In this document: one piece after another, positions 1 through 9,884 of the stretch
Layout of the letters: each line of letters starts with the position of its first letter
Numbering within the stretch: the first letter of the stretch is position 1
Origin: Achromobacter anxifer
GTDB taxonomy: Bacteria; Pseudomonadota; Gammaproteobacteria; Burkholderiales; Burkholderiaceae_B
Direction: 5' to 3'
DNA length: 64,000 bases
NCBI RefSeq assembly: GCF_903652925.1
Contig: NZ_CAHLAR010000008.1
Coordinates: 240,358-304,357, forward strand
The notes under the pieces: model-generated
What the model was told of the DNA's origin: nothing
The model's input: only the letters and a program-made list of their open reading frames with translations
The model's database searches: none
Position numbers and translations under genes: made by a program

Positions 1-1051
1 TGCCGGCGGACTCGGGCCCCACCTGCAGCAGGCCGCCCGCGTCCACGCTGGCGATCGAGCCGCCGCCCGCGCCTATGGTCTCGATCTGGATCATGGGCGC
101 GCGCACCACCATGCCGAAGTCGATGGCGGTCTGCGCCGACAGCGAGGCTTCCCCGCCCGCCACCAGCGACACGTCGAACGAGGTGCCGCCCATGTCGCCG
201 CTGACCACGTTGGGAAAACCGGCGGCGCGCGCGATGGCGGCGCAGGCGATCACGCCCGCGGCCGGGCCGGACAGCGCGGTGCGCACCGGCACGTCGCAGG
301 CGGTCTGGCGCGACATCACGCCGCCATTGCTCTGCACCACCAGCAGCTCGCCGCCGAAGCCGTTGTCCTTCAGGTCCGATTCCAGCCTGGTCAGATAGCT
401 GCCCACCACCGGCTGCAGCGAGGCGTTGAGCACCGCCGTGGAGCAACGCTCGAATTCGCGGATCTCGGGCAGCACCTCGGTCGCGGCGGTGACATTGCCA
501 TTGGGCCACAGCGCACGCACGCAGGCCGCGGCCTGCGCCTCGTTGACGGGGTTGGCATAGGCGTTGACGAAGAACAGGCAGACCGCGTCGCAGCCCTGCT
601 CCAGCAGCTGCCGGGCCGCGGCCTCGACCTGGGCCAGGTCCACCGGCGTATGCACGGTGCCGTCGGCCAGCACCCGCTCGTCGACTTCCAGGCGCAGGTC
701 GCGCGGGACCACGGGTTCATAGTTGCCGCGCAGGCCCCAGGTCTGGGGCCGGTCGCGCCGGCGCATTTCCAGCACGTCGCGAAAGCCCGCCGTGGTGATG
801 ATGCCGGTGCGCGCCACCTTGCGCTCCAGCAGCGCGTTGGTGCCCACCGTCGTGCCGTGCACGATGGTGGCGATGGCGTCCGCGCCATCGGCCACGCGTG
901 CGATGCCGTTCATGAAGCCGCGCGCTTCCTCGCCGCGGGTCGAAGGCACCTTCACCACGCGGGCGCTGCCTCCGGCTTCGTCCAGCACGAATATGTCCGT
1001 GAACGTGCCGCCCACGTCCACGCCTACCACCAAGCCTTGTGCCGCGCTCAT
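1..1051 (-). CDS. hyuA: Hydantoinase/oxoprolinase subunit A (HyuA), 3' end cut by window edge
   Basis: The first 350 residues are visible, about half of the usual ~690-residue family length; the rest lies beyond base 1. Residues 12-19 read DVGGTFTD, the phosphate-binding motif of the ASKHA fold shared by HyuA and 5-oxoprolinases, followed by an HGTT segment and later a GDMGGTSFDV segment typical of the second half of that fold. The family uses ATP to open cyclic amides such as hydantoins or 5-oxoproline, together with HyuB. The ATG start overlaps the hyuB stop by four bases (ATGA), so the two are translationally coupled. The protein has no signal peptide and should be cytoplasmic. The substrate is not evident. 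Confidence 0.9.
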   Translation of the reverse strand, partial: MSAAQGLVVGVDVGGTFTDIFVLDEAGGSARVVKVPSTRGEEARGFMNGIARVADGADAIATIVHGTTVGTNALLERKVARTGIITTAGFRDVLEMRRRDRPQTWGLRGNYEPVVPRDLRLEVDERVLADGTVHTPVDLAQVEAAARQLLEQGCDAVCLFFVNAYANPVNEAQAAACVRALWPNGNVTAATEVLPEIREFERCSTAVLNASLQPVVGSYLTRLESDLKDNGFGGELLVVQSNGGVMSRQTACDVPVRTALSGPAAGVIACAAIARAAGFPNVVSGDMGGTSFDVSLVAGGEASLSAQTAIDFGMVVRAPMIQIETIGAGGGSIASVDAGGLLQVGPESAG

Positions 1052-2718
1052 GCCGCCTGCTCCTTCAGATTTCCACCCACATAACCCATCTTGCGGTCGT
1101 GCTCGCGCGCCGCCTGCGTACGCGCGGCAGGCTCGCCGTAGCCGCCCCCGCCCGGCGTTTCCAGGCGCACCCGGTCGCCGCGCTTGAGCTGGATGCCCAG
1201 CATCTTCGAGCTCATGGGCGGGGTCTGCCAGCCGCCGTCCTGCTGATAGCGGAACACGTTCAGCGCCGCCTCCTGGCCGCCGGTGATGCCCTTGGGCGCG
1301 CTGCGGCCCCGCTCGCCGAAGATGAAGGCCTCGGCGCTGTCTTCCAGCAATTCGATTTCATAGATGGCGCCCAGCCCGCCGCGGTGCTGGCCGTCGCCCG
1401 CCGAATCCGGCCGCAGCGCCCATTGCGTGAACCGCACCGGATAGGCCGCTTCCAGGATCTCCAGCGGCGGAATGGTGGCCGTGGAAATGGGCGCGTTGCC
1501 GTGGCTGAGTCCGTCGCCGTCCGAATGGCCGCCGTGGCCGCCGCCGAAGAAGCTGAACATCACCCAGCGCTGGCCGCGCCGCGCTTCATCGCTGCGGTAG
1601 CCGGCGATCGACAAGGCGTTGATGGTGCCGTAGGCCTGCGCCAGCGCGCGGCGGGGCTCGGCCTGGGCCATGGCGCAGAAGATCACGTCGATCATGCGCA
1701 GGATGGTCTCGGTATAGCCGCCCACCGGCCGCGGACGGTCGGCCGAGATCACCAGACCGTCCGGCAGCACCACATCCACCGCGTCCAGCACGCCGGCATT
1801 GGCCGGCACGTCCGGGAACAGGTGCTTCAAGGCCACGTAGCAGGCCGGGATCGCCGTGGCGCGGGAGATGTTCACCGGGCCGGCGCAGGCCGGCGAGGTG
1901 CCGGTGAAATCCAGCGTCAGGCGCTCGCCGTCGACCCTGAGCTTGAGCGCGATGCGCAGCGGCTGGTCGCGCACGCCGTCGTTGTCCAGCATGTCCTCGA
2001 AGGCGTACTCGCCGTCGGGCAGGCGCGCGATATGGTCGCGCATCAGGCGGCGCGCCCGCTCGCGCAAGGTGTCCAGCGACTCCAGCACGGTAGCGTCGCC
2101 GTATTCGTCGAGCAGGCCGTCCAGCCGGCCGGCGCCCAGTTCCAGCGCCGCCAGCTGCCCGTTCAGGTCGCCCCACAGGCTGTCCGGCAGGCGGGTGTTG
2201 GCCTTCAGGATGGCCAGCACGTCCAGGTCCAGCACGCCCGCGCGCACGATGCGCACTGGCGGAATCTGCACGGCTTCCTGCCAGCACTCGGTGGCGGCGG
2301 GGTTGTAGTTGCCCGGCACGGCGCCACCCACGTCGTGCCAGTGGGCGGCGGACGCCAGGAAGCAGAACAGCTTGCCGCCGCGGAACACCGGTCGCACCAG
2401 CTTGAAATCGTTGGCGTGCGTGCCGCCTTCGTAGGGATCGTTGAACAGCCAGACGTCGCCGTCGACCATGCCGCCGCGTTCGGCGGCCGCCTTGGCCGCG
2501 GCCTTGACGGCGAAGGCCATCGCGCCCACGAACACCGGCAGGCCGGACTTGCCCTGCACCAGCGTGGCGCCGGTGGCCGCGTCGTACATGCCGTGGCAGG
2601 CGTCATGGGCTTCGGCAATGATGGGATTGAACGCGCTGCGGTACAGCGTGGCGTCCATCTCGTCCGCAATCTGTTCCAGGCGGCCCTTGAGGACCGCGAG
2701 TGTGACGGGATCTAGCAT
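1048..2718 (-). CDS. hyuB: Hydantoinase/oxoprolinase subunit B (HyuB)
   Basis: This 556-residue protein has the length of HyuB/N-methylhydantoinase B family members. The N-terminus (DPVTLAVLKGRLEQIADEMD) and a GGGHGGHSDGDG segment are family hallmarks. HyuB works with HyuA in ATP-dependent opening of a cyclic amide, or in related acetone-carboxylase-type chemistry. It begins ten bases downstream of the LeuD-like gene and its stop overlaps hyuA, so it belongs to the operon that starts with the GntR regulator and ABC transporter. Family assignment is firm. The reaction is not: many HyuAB pairs annotated as hydantoinases have other substrates. Confidence 0.92.
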   Translation of the reverse strand: MLDPVTLAVLKGRLEQIADEMDATLYRSAFNPIIAEAHDACHGMYDAATGATLVQGKSGLPVFVGAMAFAVKAAAKAAAERGGMVDGDVWLFNDPYEGGTHANDFKLVRPVFRGGKLFCFLASAAHWHDVGGAVPGNYNPAATECWQEAVQIPPVRIVRAGVLDLDVLAILKANTRLPDSLWGDLNGQLAALELGAGRLDGLLDEYGDATVLESLDTLRERARRLMRDHIARLPDGEYAFEDMLDNDGVRDQPLRIALKLRVDGERLTLDFTGTSPACAGPVNISRATAIPACYVALKHLFPDVPANAGVLDAVDVVLPDGLVISADRPRPVGGYTETILRMIDVIFCAMAQAEPRRALAQAYGTINALSIAGYRSDEARRGQRWVMFSFFGGGHGGHSDGDGLSHGNAPISTATIPPLEILEAAYPVRFTQWALRPDSAGDGQHRGGLGAIYEIELLEDSAEAFIFGERGRSAPKGITGGQEAALNVFRYQQDGGWQTPPMSSKMLGIQLKRGDRVRLETPGGGGYGEPAARTQAAREHDRKMGYVGGNLKEQAA

Positions 2719-2728
2719 GATGTGGTTC

Positions 2729-3229
2729 CTAATGAGTCTTGCGCTGTTTCAGCAGATTCAGCAGTCCGCCGGCCTGCACCATTTCCAGCAGGAAGGCGGG
2801 CACGGTGTCGCAATGCAGTTCCGCGGCGTCACCCGCGGCACGGCGGATGCGGCCGTCGGCGGGATCCAGGGCGATGCGTTCGCCCTCTTGCAGGGTTTCG
2901 GCCTGCTCGCAGGTCAGGAGCAGCAGGCCCACGTTGAAGGCATTGCGGAAGTACAGGCCATTGAAGGACGGCGCGACCACCGCGGCGATGCCCAGGCGCA
3001 CCAGCGCCGCGGCCGCCTGCTCCCGCGAGGAGCCGATGCCGAAGTTGGGCCCGGCCACCAGCACGTCGCCGGGCCGGGCGTTGGCGGCAAACTCGGGCCG
3101 TACCCGTTGCAGGCAATGGCGCGCGATCTCGTCAATGCCGAATTTCATGTAGGCGCCCGGCGCCAGCGCGTCGGTGTCGATATCCGCGCCCACGCGCCAG
3201 ACGCGGTGCGTCAGAGACTGCTCGCTCAT
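2729..3229 (-). CDS. LeuD-like small subunit of an isopropylmalate dehydratase/aconitase-family hydro-lyase
   Basis: The 166-residue protein matches the swivel-domain small subunit of 3-isopropylmalate dehydratase. It carries a DIDTDAL segment near residue 18, a GPNFGIGSSREQAAAAL motif (the substrate-binding loop) and an FNVGLLLL segment. I start at 3229 (MSEQS) because that ATG overlaps the large-subunit stop by four bases; the reading frame is open further upstream but that stretch lies inside the partner gene. Its place in a transporter/hydantoinase operon, without leuA or leuB, argues for a catabolic hydro-lyase (for instance of the dimethylmalate dehydratase type) over leucine synthesis. 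That role is inferred. Confidence 0.88.
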   Translation of the reverse strand: MSEQSLTHRVWRVGADIDTDALAPGAYMKFGIDEIARHCLQRVRPEFAANARPGDVLVAGPNFGIGSSREQAAAALVRLGIAAVVAPSFNGLYFRNAFNVGLLLLTCEQAETLQEGERIALDPADGRIRRAAGDAAELHCDTVPAFLLEMVQAGGLLNLLKQRKTH

Positions 3230-4494
3230 GCCATGAACTCCCGGGGATCGGCGATGCGGCCGGCGACCGCCGACGCCGCCACCGTGTAGGGTGAGGCCAG
3301 GTAGACCTGGGCCGTTTCCGAGCCCATGCGCCCCTTGAAATTGCGCGCCGTGGTGGAAATGACGCTGGCTCCGTCGGGGATCGACCCGCCGTAGCCGGCG
3401 CAAGCGCCGCAGGACGTGGCCAGCACGTCGGCGCCGGCCTCGCGCAGCGCCTGCATCACGCCTTCGGCTTCGGCCTGGCGCTGGTCCTTTTGGCTGGCCG
3501 GCGCCACCATCAGCCGCATGCCGGCGGCCAGCCGCCGGCCGCGCAGCACGCTGGCCGCGGCGCGCAGGTCCTCGAGCTTGGCGCCCGTGCAGGCGCCGAT
3601 ATAGGCGACCTGCACCGGCACGTCGGCATACTGGTCCACGTCGCGGGCGTTGGCCGGGCTATGCGGAGCGGCCACCTGCGGCGCCAGCGCCGCGGCGTCG
3701 AAGTCGTGCCATTCGGCCGATGCGCCTTCGTCACTGCGCCAGCGCGCCAGATCCAGTTCCTGCGTCACGCCCGCCTCGCGCAGATAGGCCGCGGTGGTTT
3801 CGTCGGGTGCGATCAGGCCCACCTGCGAGCCCAGCTCGGCGCTCATGTTGGACAGGGTCATGCGCTCCTGCATGGACAGCGCGCGCACCGCTTCGCCGCA
3901 GAATTCCACCGCCTGGTAGCGGCCGCCGTTCATGCCGTAGCGGCCTATCATGCGCAGCATCATGTCCTTGGCCGTCACGCCCTCGGCCAGGCGGCCTTTC
4001 CAGCGCATCATCAGGGTCTGGGGCACCTTCACCCAGATCTGCCCGGTGACCGCCACGCCCAGCATCTCGGTGCTGCCGATGCCGAACATATAGGCGCCGA
4101 ACGCGCCGCCGGTGGGCGAATGCGAATCCCCGCCCACGCAGAACATGCCGGGGCGGATATGGCCGTGCTGCGGCACCACCACGTGGCAGATGCCGAGCGA
4201 GTCGTAGACGTTGGGCAGCCGCTGTTCGGCCGCCCAATCGCGCGCGATGCGCACGATGCGGCGCGACTCGTCGTCGGATTCGGGCACATAGTGGTCGATG
4301 ACCAGCACCACCTTGGACGGATCCCACAGCGTGGCGCCCAGTTCCTGCAGCATGGGCTGCAGGCGGCGCGGACCGCTGGAGTCGTGGAACATGGCCAGGT
4401 CGACCGCACAGGTGACGATCTCGCCCTCGGCGACGGACGAACGGCCGCAGGCCGCCGCGATCAGCTTCTGGGCCAGCGTTTGAGGCTCAGCCAT
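3226..4494 (-). CDS. LeuC-like large subunit of an isopropylmalate dehydratase/aconitase-family hydro-lyase
   Basis: This is a 422-residue, [4Fe-4S]-dependent stereospecific hydro-lyase subunit of the aconitase superfamily. The three expected cluster cysteines are present: Cys302 in GACTGAK and Cys362/Cys365 in SCGACAGYGG. The GGDSHSPTGGAFG segment (about 121-133) and NFKGRMGS (about 385-392) are also typical. The length fits the short archaeal/second-type LeuC (about 420), not the ~470-residue enzyme of leucine biosynthesis, which supports a specialised catabolic role. It is coupled to the small subunit by an ATGA overlap and lies two bases after livF. The substrate is probably a branched or substituted malate-type acid, but that is inferred. 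Confidence 0.9.
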   Translation of the reverse strand: MAEPQTLAQKLIAAACGRSSVAEGEIVTCAVDLAMFHDSSGPRRLQPMLQELGATLWDPSKVVLVIDHYVPESDDESRRIVRIARDWAAEQRLPNVYDSLGICHVVVPQHGHIRPGMFCVGGDSHSPTGGAFGAYMFGIGSTEMLGVAVTGQIWVKVPQTLMMRWKGRLAEGVTAKDMMLRMIGRYGMNGGRYQAVEFCGEAVRALSMQERMTLSNMSAELGSQVGLIAPDETTAAYLREAGVTQELDLARWRSDEGASAEWHDFDAAALAPQVAAPHSPANARDVDQYADVPVQVAYIGACTGAKLEDLRAAASVLRGRRLAAGMRLMVAPASQKDQRQAEAEGVMQALREAGADVLATSCGACAGYGGSIPDGASVISTTARNFKGRMGSETAQVYLASPYTVAASAVAGRIADPREFMA

Positions 4495-4496
4495 GG

Positions 4497-5203
4497 CTAC
4501 ATCCCGAGATAGGCCCGGCGCACGTCGTCGCTGGCCATCAGTTCCGGACAGGCGCCGCTATAGCGCACCGCCCCGTTTTCCAGCACGTAGGCGCGCTGTC
4601 CCGTCTCCAGGGACTGCCCCACGTTCTGCTCGACCAGCAGGATCGCCAGCCCCTCGTCATGCAGGCGTCCGATCAGGCCGAACAGTTCCTCGACCATCAG
4701 CGGCGACAGGCCCAGCGAGGGTTCGTCCAGGATCAGGAGGCGCGGTTCGGCCATCAGGCCCCGGCCGATCGCCAGCATCTGCTGTTCGCCGCCAGACATG
4801 GTGCCGGCCAACTGCGCCAGACGTTCGCGCAGGCGCGGGAAGATGTGCAGCACCTTCTCCAGGTTGGCGGCGCGGCGCTCGCGCGCCCGGGTGAACGACC
4901 CGAGTTCAAGGTTTTCGCGCACGCTCAGATTGGGAAACACGCGCCGGCCTTCCGGCACCTGGATCAGCCCGGCCTTGACCACGTCGCGGTAATGGCGGCC
5001 GGTCAGGTCCTGTCCCTCGAAGCGCACCGTGCCGCCCCAGGGCCGGCACAGCCCGCAAACCGTGTTGTTCAAGGTGGACTTGCCGGCGCCGTTGCTGCCC
5101 AGCAGCACCACGATCTCGCCCTGGTCCACCCGCAGGTCGACGCCGCGCAGCACTTCCATGCGTCCGTAGCCGGCGCGCAATCCCTGGACTTCCAGCAGCG
5201 CGC

Positions 5204-5207
<4 letters not shown>
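4497..5207 (-). CDS. livF: Branched-chain amino acid-type ABC transporter ATPase LivF
   Basis: A 236-residue ATP-binding subunit of the high-affinity amino acid/organic acid (HAAT) family. It shows the Walker A motif GSNGAGKST, the signature LSGGEQQ-type motif (read here as MSGGEQQML) and Walker B followed by DEPSLGLSP, which is typical of LivF. I place the start at 5207 (MSALLEV), where ATG overlaps the livG stop; a longer open frame into livG is not needed. LivF pairs with LivG on the cytoplasmic face of LivHM. The unusual partner genes downstream suggest the transported compound is not leucine but a substrate of the hydantoinase/hydro-lyase enzymes. Confidence 0.93.
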
Positions 5208-5951
<744 letters not shown>

Positions 5952-5959
<8 letters not shown>

Positions 5960-6923
5960 GGGCGCGCTCCTTGGCGTTGAACAGACGGCCCAGCGCCTGC
6001 CCGCTGCCGGTGATGCCGCGAGGCAGGAACATCACGATCACGATGAGCACCACGCCGTAGATGACCATGCTGATGCCCGGCAATTCGCCGAACAGGTTGC
6101 GCGTCAGGTCGCTCAGCGCATGCAGCGTGACCGCTCCCAGCAGCGGTCCCCACAAGGTGCCCAGCCCGCCGACGATGGCGCCCACCAGGGCCTCCACCGA
6201 CACGGCCGAACCGAAGGCGATGCCCGGATCGATGTACTGGAACACCTGCACGTAGAAGGCGCCCGCGGCGCTCATGAAGGCCGCCGACAGCGCAATGCCG
6301 CCGAGCTTGACCCGCAGCGGATTCACGCCGATGGCGCGCGCCGCGTCCTCGTTGTCGCGCACCGCCTGCAGGTACGCGCCGAAGCGCGAATGGCGGAGCC
6401 AGGCCGTGACCACCAGCGCCAGCAGCACGAAGCCCAGCAACAGGTAGATGTAGCCGCGGCGCGAACCGAACTGCATGTTCGCCACGCCCTCCTGCAGCGG
6501 CACCATCAGGCCCACGCCGCCTCCGGTGAACGACACCGACAGCGCCAGGATGCGGAACACCTCGGCGAACGCCAGCGTCACCAGCGCGAAATAGGAGCCC
6601 TTCAGGCCGTAGCGGAACGTCAGCCCGCCCACCGCCAGCCCGACCAGCGCGCCCAGCGCGATGGCCATGGGCAGCGCCAGCCAGGGATTGATGCCCAGGT
6701 TCAACTGCCCCAGCGCCTGGGCATAGGCGCCCACGCCGAAGAACAGCGCATGGCCGAACGACAGCTGGCCGCCATAGCCGCCCAGGATGTTCCAGGCCTG
6801 CGACAGCAGGGCCGCGTACAGCGACATCATCACGAAGGTCAGGGCGACGCCCGACTCCGTCAGCGCGGCGGCGGCCGCCAGCGCCGCGCCGAACAGCGCG
6901 ATAGTCAATAGATCCTTGCCCAT
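5952..6923 (-). CDS. livM: Branched-chain amino acid-type ABC transporter permease LivM
   Basis: A 323-residue integral membrane permease starting MGKDLLTIALFGAAL. The frame is open much further upstream, but that extension lies antisense-like within livH in another frame and would add about 177 residues foreign to the family, so I use the ATG at 6923, three bases past the livH stop. Several hydrophobic helices are visible, and the NEDAARAIGVN segment, the conserved coupling helix/EAA-like region of LivM proteins, lies near residue 195. It forms the transmembrane pore with LivH. Confidence 0.93.
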
Positions 6924-6925
6924 GC

Positions 6926-7798
6926 TCAGCCCCTCGCCCCGAACAGCCCCTGCGGGCGAAACAGCAGCACCGCGATGAAGATCGCGAAGATGCCCATCTG
7001 GCCCAGCGAGTCGCCCAGGAACAGGCCCCCGATGGACTCCACCACCCCGATCAGCAGGCCGCCCACCAGCGCGCCCACGAAGCTGCCCATGCCGCCCAGC
7101 ACCACGATGGTGAAGGCCACCAGCACGAAGCCGCTGCCCACCTGCGGATTCACGTAATAGGCCGGCAGCAGGAAGCAGGCCGCCGCGCCCAGGCAGGCCA
7201 TGCCTATGCCGAACGACAGCGCGTAGACCTTTTCCACGTCGATGCCCATGAGCTTGGCGCCCTGCTTTTCCTTGGCCACGGCGCGGATCGCGCGGCCCAG
7301 GTCGGTGCTGCGGATGATCCAGAACAGCACCGCCGCCACCGCCAGCGCGCCGCAGAAGGCGATGATCTTGGGCAAGGCGATCATGGCCGGCCCGATCTCC
7401 ACCGTGGACAGCGTGTAGGCCGTGTCGATGGTGCGCGTGTCCGACTTGAACCACACCAGCGCCAGGTTCTCCAGCACGATGGCCAGGCCCAGCGTCACCA
7501 GCAGAATGTTCTCGTCCTTGCCGTGGCTGGCGCGGTTGATCACGTAGCGCTGCAGCGCGTAGCCCAGCGCGAACATGCCCGCCACCACCAGCGGCAAGGC
7601 GGCGTAGGGATCGATGCCCAGGCGGTCCTTGAGCAGGTACACGGCGTACAGCGCCACCATCAGAGCCGCGCCGTGGGCGAAGTTGATGATGTGCAGCACG
7701 CCGTAGATCAAGGTCAGGCCCAGGGCGATCAACGCGTACACCGCGCCCGTGGTCAGGCCGTTGAGCACCGAGGAAAAGAGGATGGCGGGATCGAGCAC
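6926..7798 (-). CDS. livH: Branched-chain amino acid-type ABC transporter permease LivH
   Basis: A 290-residue inner-membrane permease of the HAAT family. The N-terminus (NGLTTGAVYALIALGLTLIY) is the LivH signature, and the sequence is almost continuously hydrophobic with about eight predicted helices. The start is GTG at 7798, two bases after the binding-protein stop. It forms the channel with LivM. Confidence 0.93.
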   Translation of the reverse strand: MLDPAILFSSVLNGLTTGAVYALIALGLTLIYGVLHIINFAHGAALMVALYAVYLLKDRLGIDPYAALPLVVAGMFALGYALQRYVINRASHGKDENILLVTLGLAIVLENLALVWFKSDTRTIDTAYTLSTVEIGPAMIALPKIIAFCGALAVAAVLFWIIRSTDLGRAIRAVAKEKQGAKLMGIDVEKVYALSFGIGMACLGAAACFLLPAYYVNPQVGSGFVLVAFTIVVLGGMGSFVGALVGGLLIGVVESIGGLFLGDSLGQMGIFAIFIAVLLFRPQGLFGARG

Positions 7799-7800
7799 GC

Positions 7801-9006
7801 TCAGGCCTTCAACGGGAAGATGGCGTCGGCCTGGCGGTAGTCCGCCGGAATGACGACCTTGATGTCGCCGCCGATCACCTGCGTCAGCAAGGGCTGCGCG
7901 CCGGTGTTCTGGCCGTCCACGAACTTGGTCGGGCCGTAGGGCATGATGTGGTCCGAGAAGGTGCTGGACGCCAGCGCCTCGGTGATGGCGGCGCGGTCGG
8001 CGGACTTGGCGCGTTCCAGCGCGTCGGCCAGCAGCAGCACCGCGGTATAGGTCATGAACACCTCGTAGCTGAAGTAGGCGCCCTTTTCTTCGACGCGCGC
8101 CTTCAGCGGCGCCACGCGCGCATCCTTGGGATTGAACCAGTGGTTGCAGTCGATGATGCCGTTGGCGATGTCGGGGAATTCCTTCAGGAACTTGTAGCTG
8201 GAGGCCGCGCCGCCCAGCACCGAGTAGATCGCCTTGGGCTGCACCTTCTGCTGCTTCATCGCGCGCAGCAGCAAGGCGTATTCGTTGTAGTAGTTGGCCG
8301 GAATCACGATGTCCGGATTGAGGGACTTCATGCGCAGCACGATGTTGTTGAAGTCGCGGGTCGGGTTCGGGTGCTTGACCACGTCCTTGACCTCGAAGCC
8401 GTGCTGCGGCAGCGATTTCGACAGCAGCGCCGCGGTGCCGGTGCCGAACAGCGAATCCTCGTGCACGATCATCACGGTCTTGGCCGGCTTGCCCGCGGCG
8501 TCGTTCAGCGCCGCCAGGTCGGTGATGGCGCGTTCGCTACAGGCGCGGTAGCCCGGACCGAAACGGAAGGTGTTCTTCAGGCCGCGCTCGACGATCTGGT
8601 CGGCCACGCCCACGTCCACCACGTGCGGCAGGTTGTACTTGGCCGCGGTCTGGGTCGTGGCCAGGCAGATCGCCGAGGCGTAGGCGCCGACGATGGCCGA
8701 CACGCCCGCCTCGTTCATCTTCTCGACTTCGGCCGAGCCCGCCTCGGGGCGCGATTGGGCGTCGCCCAGCACCGCCTCCAGCGGCGCGCCGCCCAGCGAC
8801 TTGATGCCGCCGGCCTTGTTGATGTCCTCGATCGCCAGCAGCGCGCCCAGGCGGCATTGCTGGCCGGAATAGGCCAGCGCCCCCGTCACCGGATGCAGGA
8901 TCCCGACCTTGACGGGCTTGGCGCCCTGGGCGCGGACCACCCACGGCGCCGAAACCAGGGCGGCCGCGGCGGCGGATTGATAGAGGAAAGTGCGGCGCGA
9001 ATTCAT
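7801..9006 (-). CDS. Periplasmic substrate-binding protein of the Liv-type transporter
   Basis: A 401-residue type I periplasmic binding protein (LivJ/LivK class), with mature sequence KVGILHPVTGALAYSGQQC typical of the family. I choose the ATG at 9006 because GGAG lies about eight bases before it; an upstream in-frame TTG at 9027 has weaker support. The N-terminus MNSRRTFLYQ followed by an alanine-rich hydrophobic stretch is a twin-arginine signal, with cleavage probably after VRAQ. A Tat signal on a Liv-type binding protein fits other Burkholderiales systems. It delivers the ligand to LivHM and follows the GntR gene directly. Confidence 0.93.
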   Translation of the reverse strand: MNSRRTFLYQSAAAAALVSAPWVVRAQGAKPVKVGILHPVTGALAYSGQQCRLGALLAIEDINKAGGIKSLGGAPLEAVLGDAQSRPEAGSAEVEKMNEAGVSAIVGAYASAICLATTQTAAKYNLPHVVDVGVADQIVERGLKNTFRFGPGYRACSERAITDLAALNDAAGKPAKTVMIVHEDSLFGTGTAALLSKSLPQHGFEVKDVVKHPNPTRDFNNIVLRMKSLNPDIVIPANYYNEYALLLRAMKQQKVQPKAIYSVLGGAASSYKFLKEFPDIANGIIDCNHWFNPKDARVAPLKARVEEKGAYFSYEVFMTYTAVLLLADALERAKSADRAAITEALASSTFSDHIMPYGPTKFVDGQNTGAQPLLTQVIGGDIKVVIPADYRQADAIFPLKA

Positions 9007-9023
9007 GGGCGATCTCCGGGGGT

Positions 9024-9821
9024 TCAATGGAATTGGGCGGACAGCTCTTCGCTGACCCAGACCTTGGCGTCGATGCTGCCGACGCGTGACAGCTGCAACT
9101 GGTATTGATAGCGATCCGGCCGGTACAGGCCCTGCAGGAGCTGCACCGGACGCTCGTTCACGTCGCGCACGATGCGCGTCACGGCTAGTAGCGCGGAGCC
9201 CACGGCCACGTCCAGGTGGCGCGCGATCTGGGCGTCGGCCAGGCGCGCCGAAATGGTCTGCGTGGCGCCGCCGAACTCCACGCCGGCCGCTTCCAGCAGC
9301 ATCAGCAGGGGTTCGCGCTCCAGGTCTTCGCGGGTGAAATCGGCCACGGCCTGCGGCACGTAGGTCGTGATGTGGGACAAGGGCCCGACCTCGGTGCTGC
9401 GCACCCGCAGGCTCTTGTGCACCGGCGCGCCAGGCGCCAGGTCCAGCGCTTCGGCCACCACGGGCGCCGCCGACACCAGCGTGCTGTCCAGCACCTGCAC
9501 CGACGTGCGCAGGCCCATGTTGACGATGTTTTCGAGCAGGCCGGTCAGGTGGGCCTTCTGCTGCGGGCGAGCCTTGGGCGCGCTGGCGGGATTCGCCGCC
9601 GCGCGCAGCGGCCAGGTGCCCAGGCCGGGCCGGCGCGACACCAGGCCGTCGGCCACCAGCATTTCCATCGCCTTGCGGATGGTGATGCGGGCCACGTCGA
9701 ATTGGTCGGCCAGCGCATGTTCCCCAGGCACGCCGTCCTGATCGAAACGCCCCTCCTGCACCTGTTCGCGCAGGACGAGGTAGATCTGGTGGTACTTCGG
9801 TAGCGGTAGTGACGTTCCCAT
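9024..9821 (-). CDS. GntR-family (HutC/UTRA-type) transcriptional regulator
   Basis: The 265-residue protein begins with a winged helix-turn-helix (residues about 8-75: KYHQIYLVLREQVQEG, HALADQFDVARITIRKAMEML) typical of GntR, followed by a UTRA ligand-binding domain with a conserved late LLQGLYRPDRYQYQLQLSR segment. It is the first gene of the minus-strand operon, so it most likely senses the transported compound or a metabolite and represses itself and the Liv/LeuCD/Hyu genes. The ligand is unknown. Confidence 0.9.
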   Translation of the reverse strand: MGTSLPLPKYHQIYLVLREQVQEGRFDQDGVPGEHALADQFDVARITIRKAMEMLVADGLVSRRPGLGTWPLRAAANPASAPKARPQQKAHLTGLLENIVNMGLRTSVQVLDSTLVSAAPVVAEALDLAPGAPVHKSLRVRSTEVGPLSHITTYVPQAVADFTREDLEREPLLMLLEAAGVEFGGATQTISARLADAQIARHLDVAVGSALLAVTRIVRDVNERPVQLLQGLYRPDRYQYQLQLSRVGSIDAKVWVSEELSAQFH

Positions 9822-9859
9822 GGCGGGAACTCTAGGGGTGTCCTAATGTACCGTCAATG

Positions 9860-9884
9860 GAACAAATGGCATTGCGGCTTGTTC
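9860..9884. promoter_or_regulatory. Possible operator upstream of the GntR operon
   Basis: GAACAA and TTGTTC form an inverted repeat with 13 intervening bases, 39 bases upstream of the GntR start and abutting the end of the cyclase gene. It could be an autoregulatory site, but the arms are short and it does not match a known HutC-class operator, so this is tentative. Confidence 0.22.
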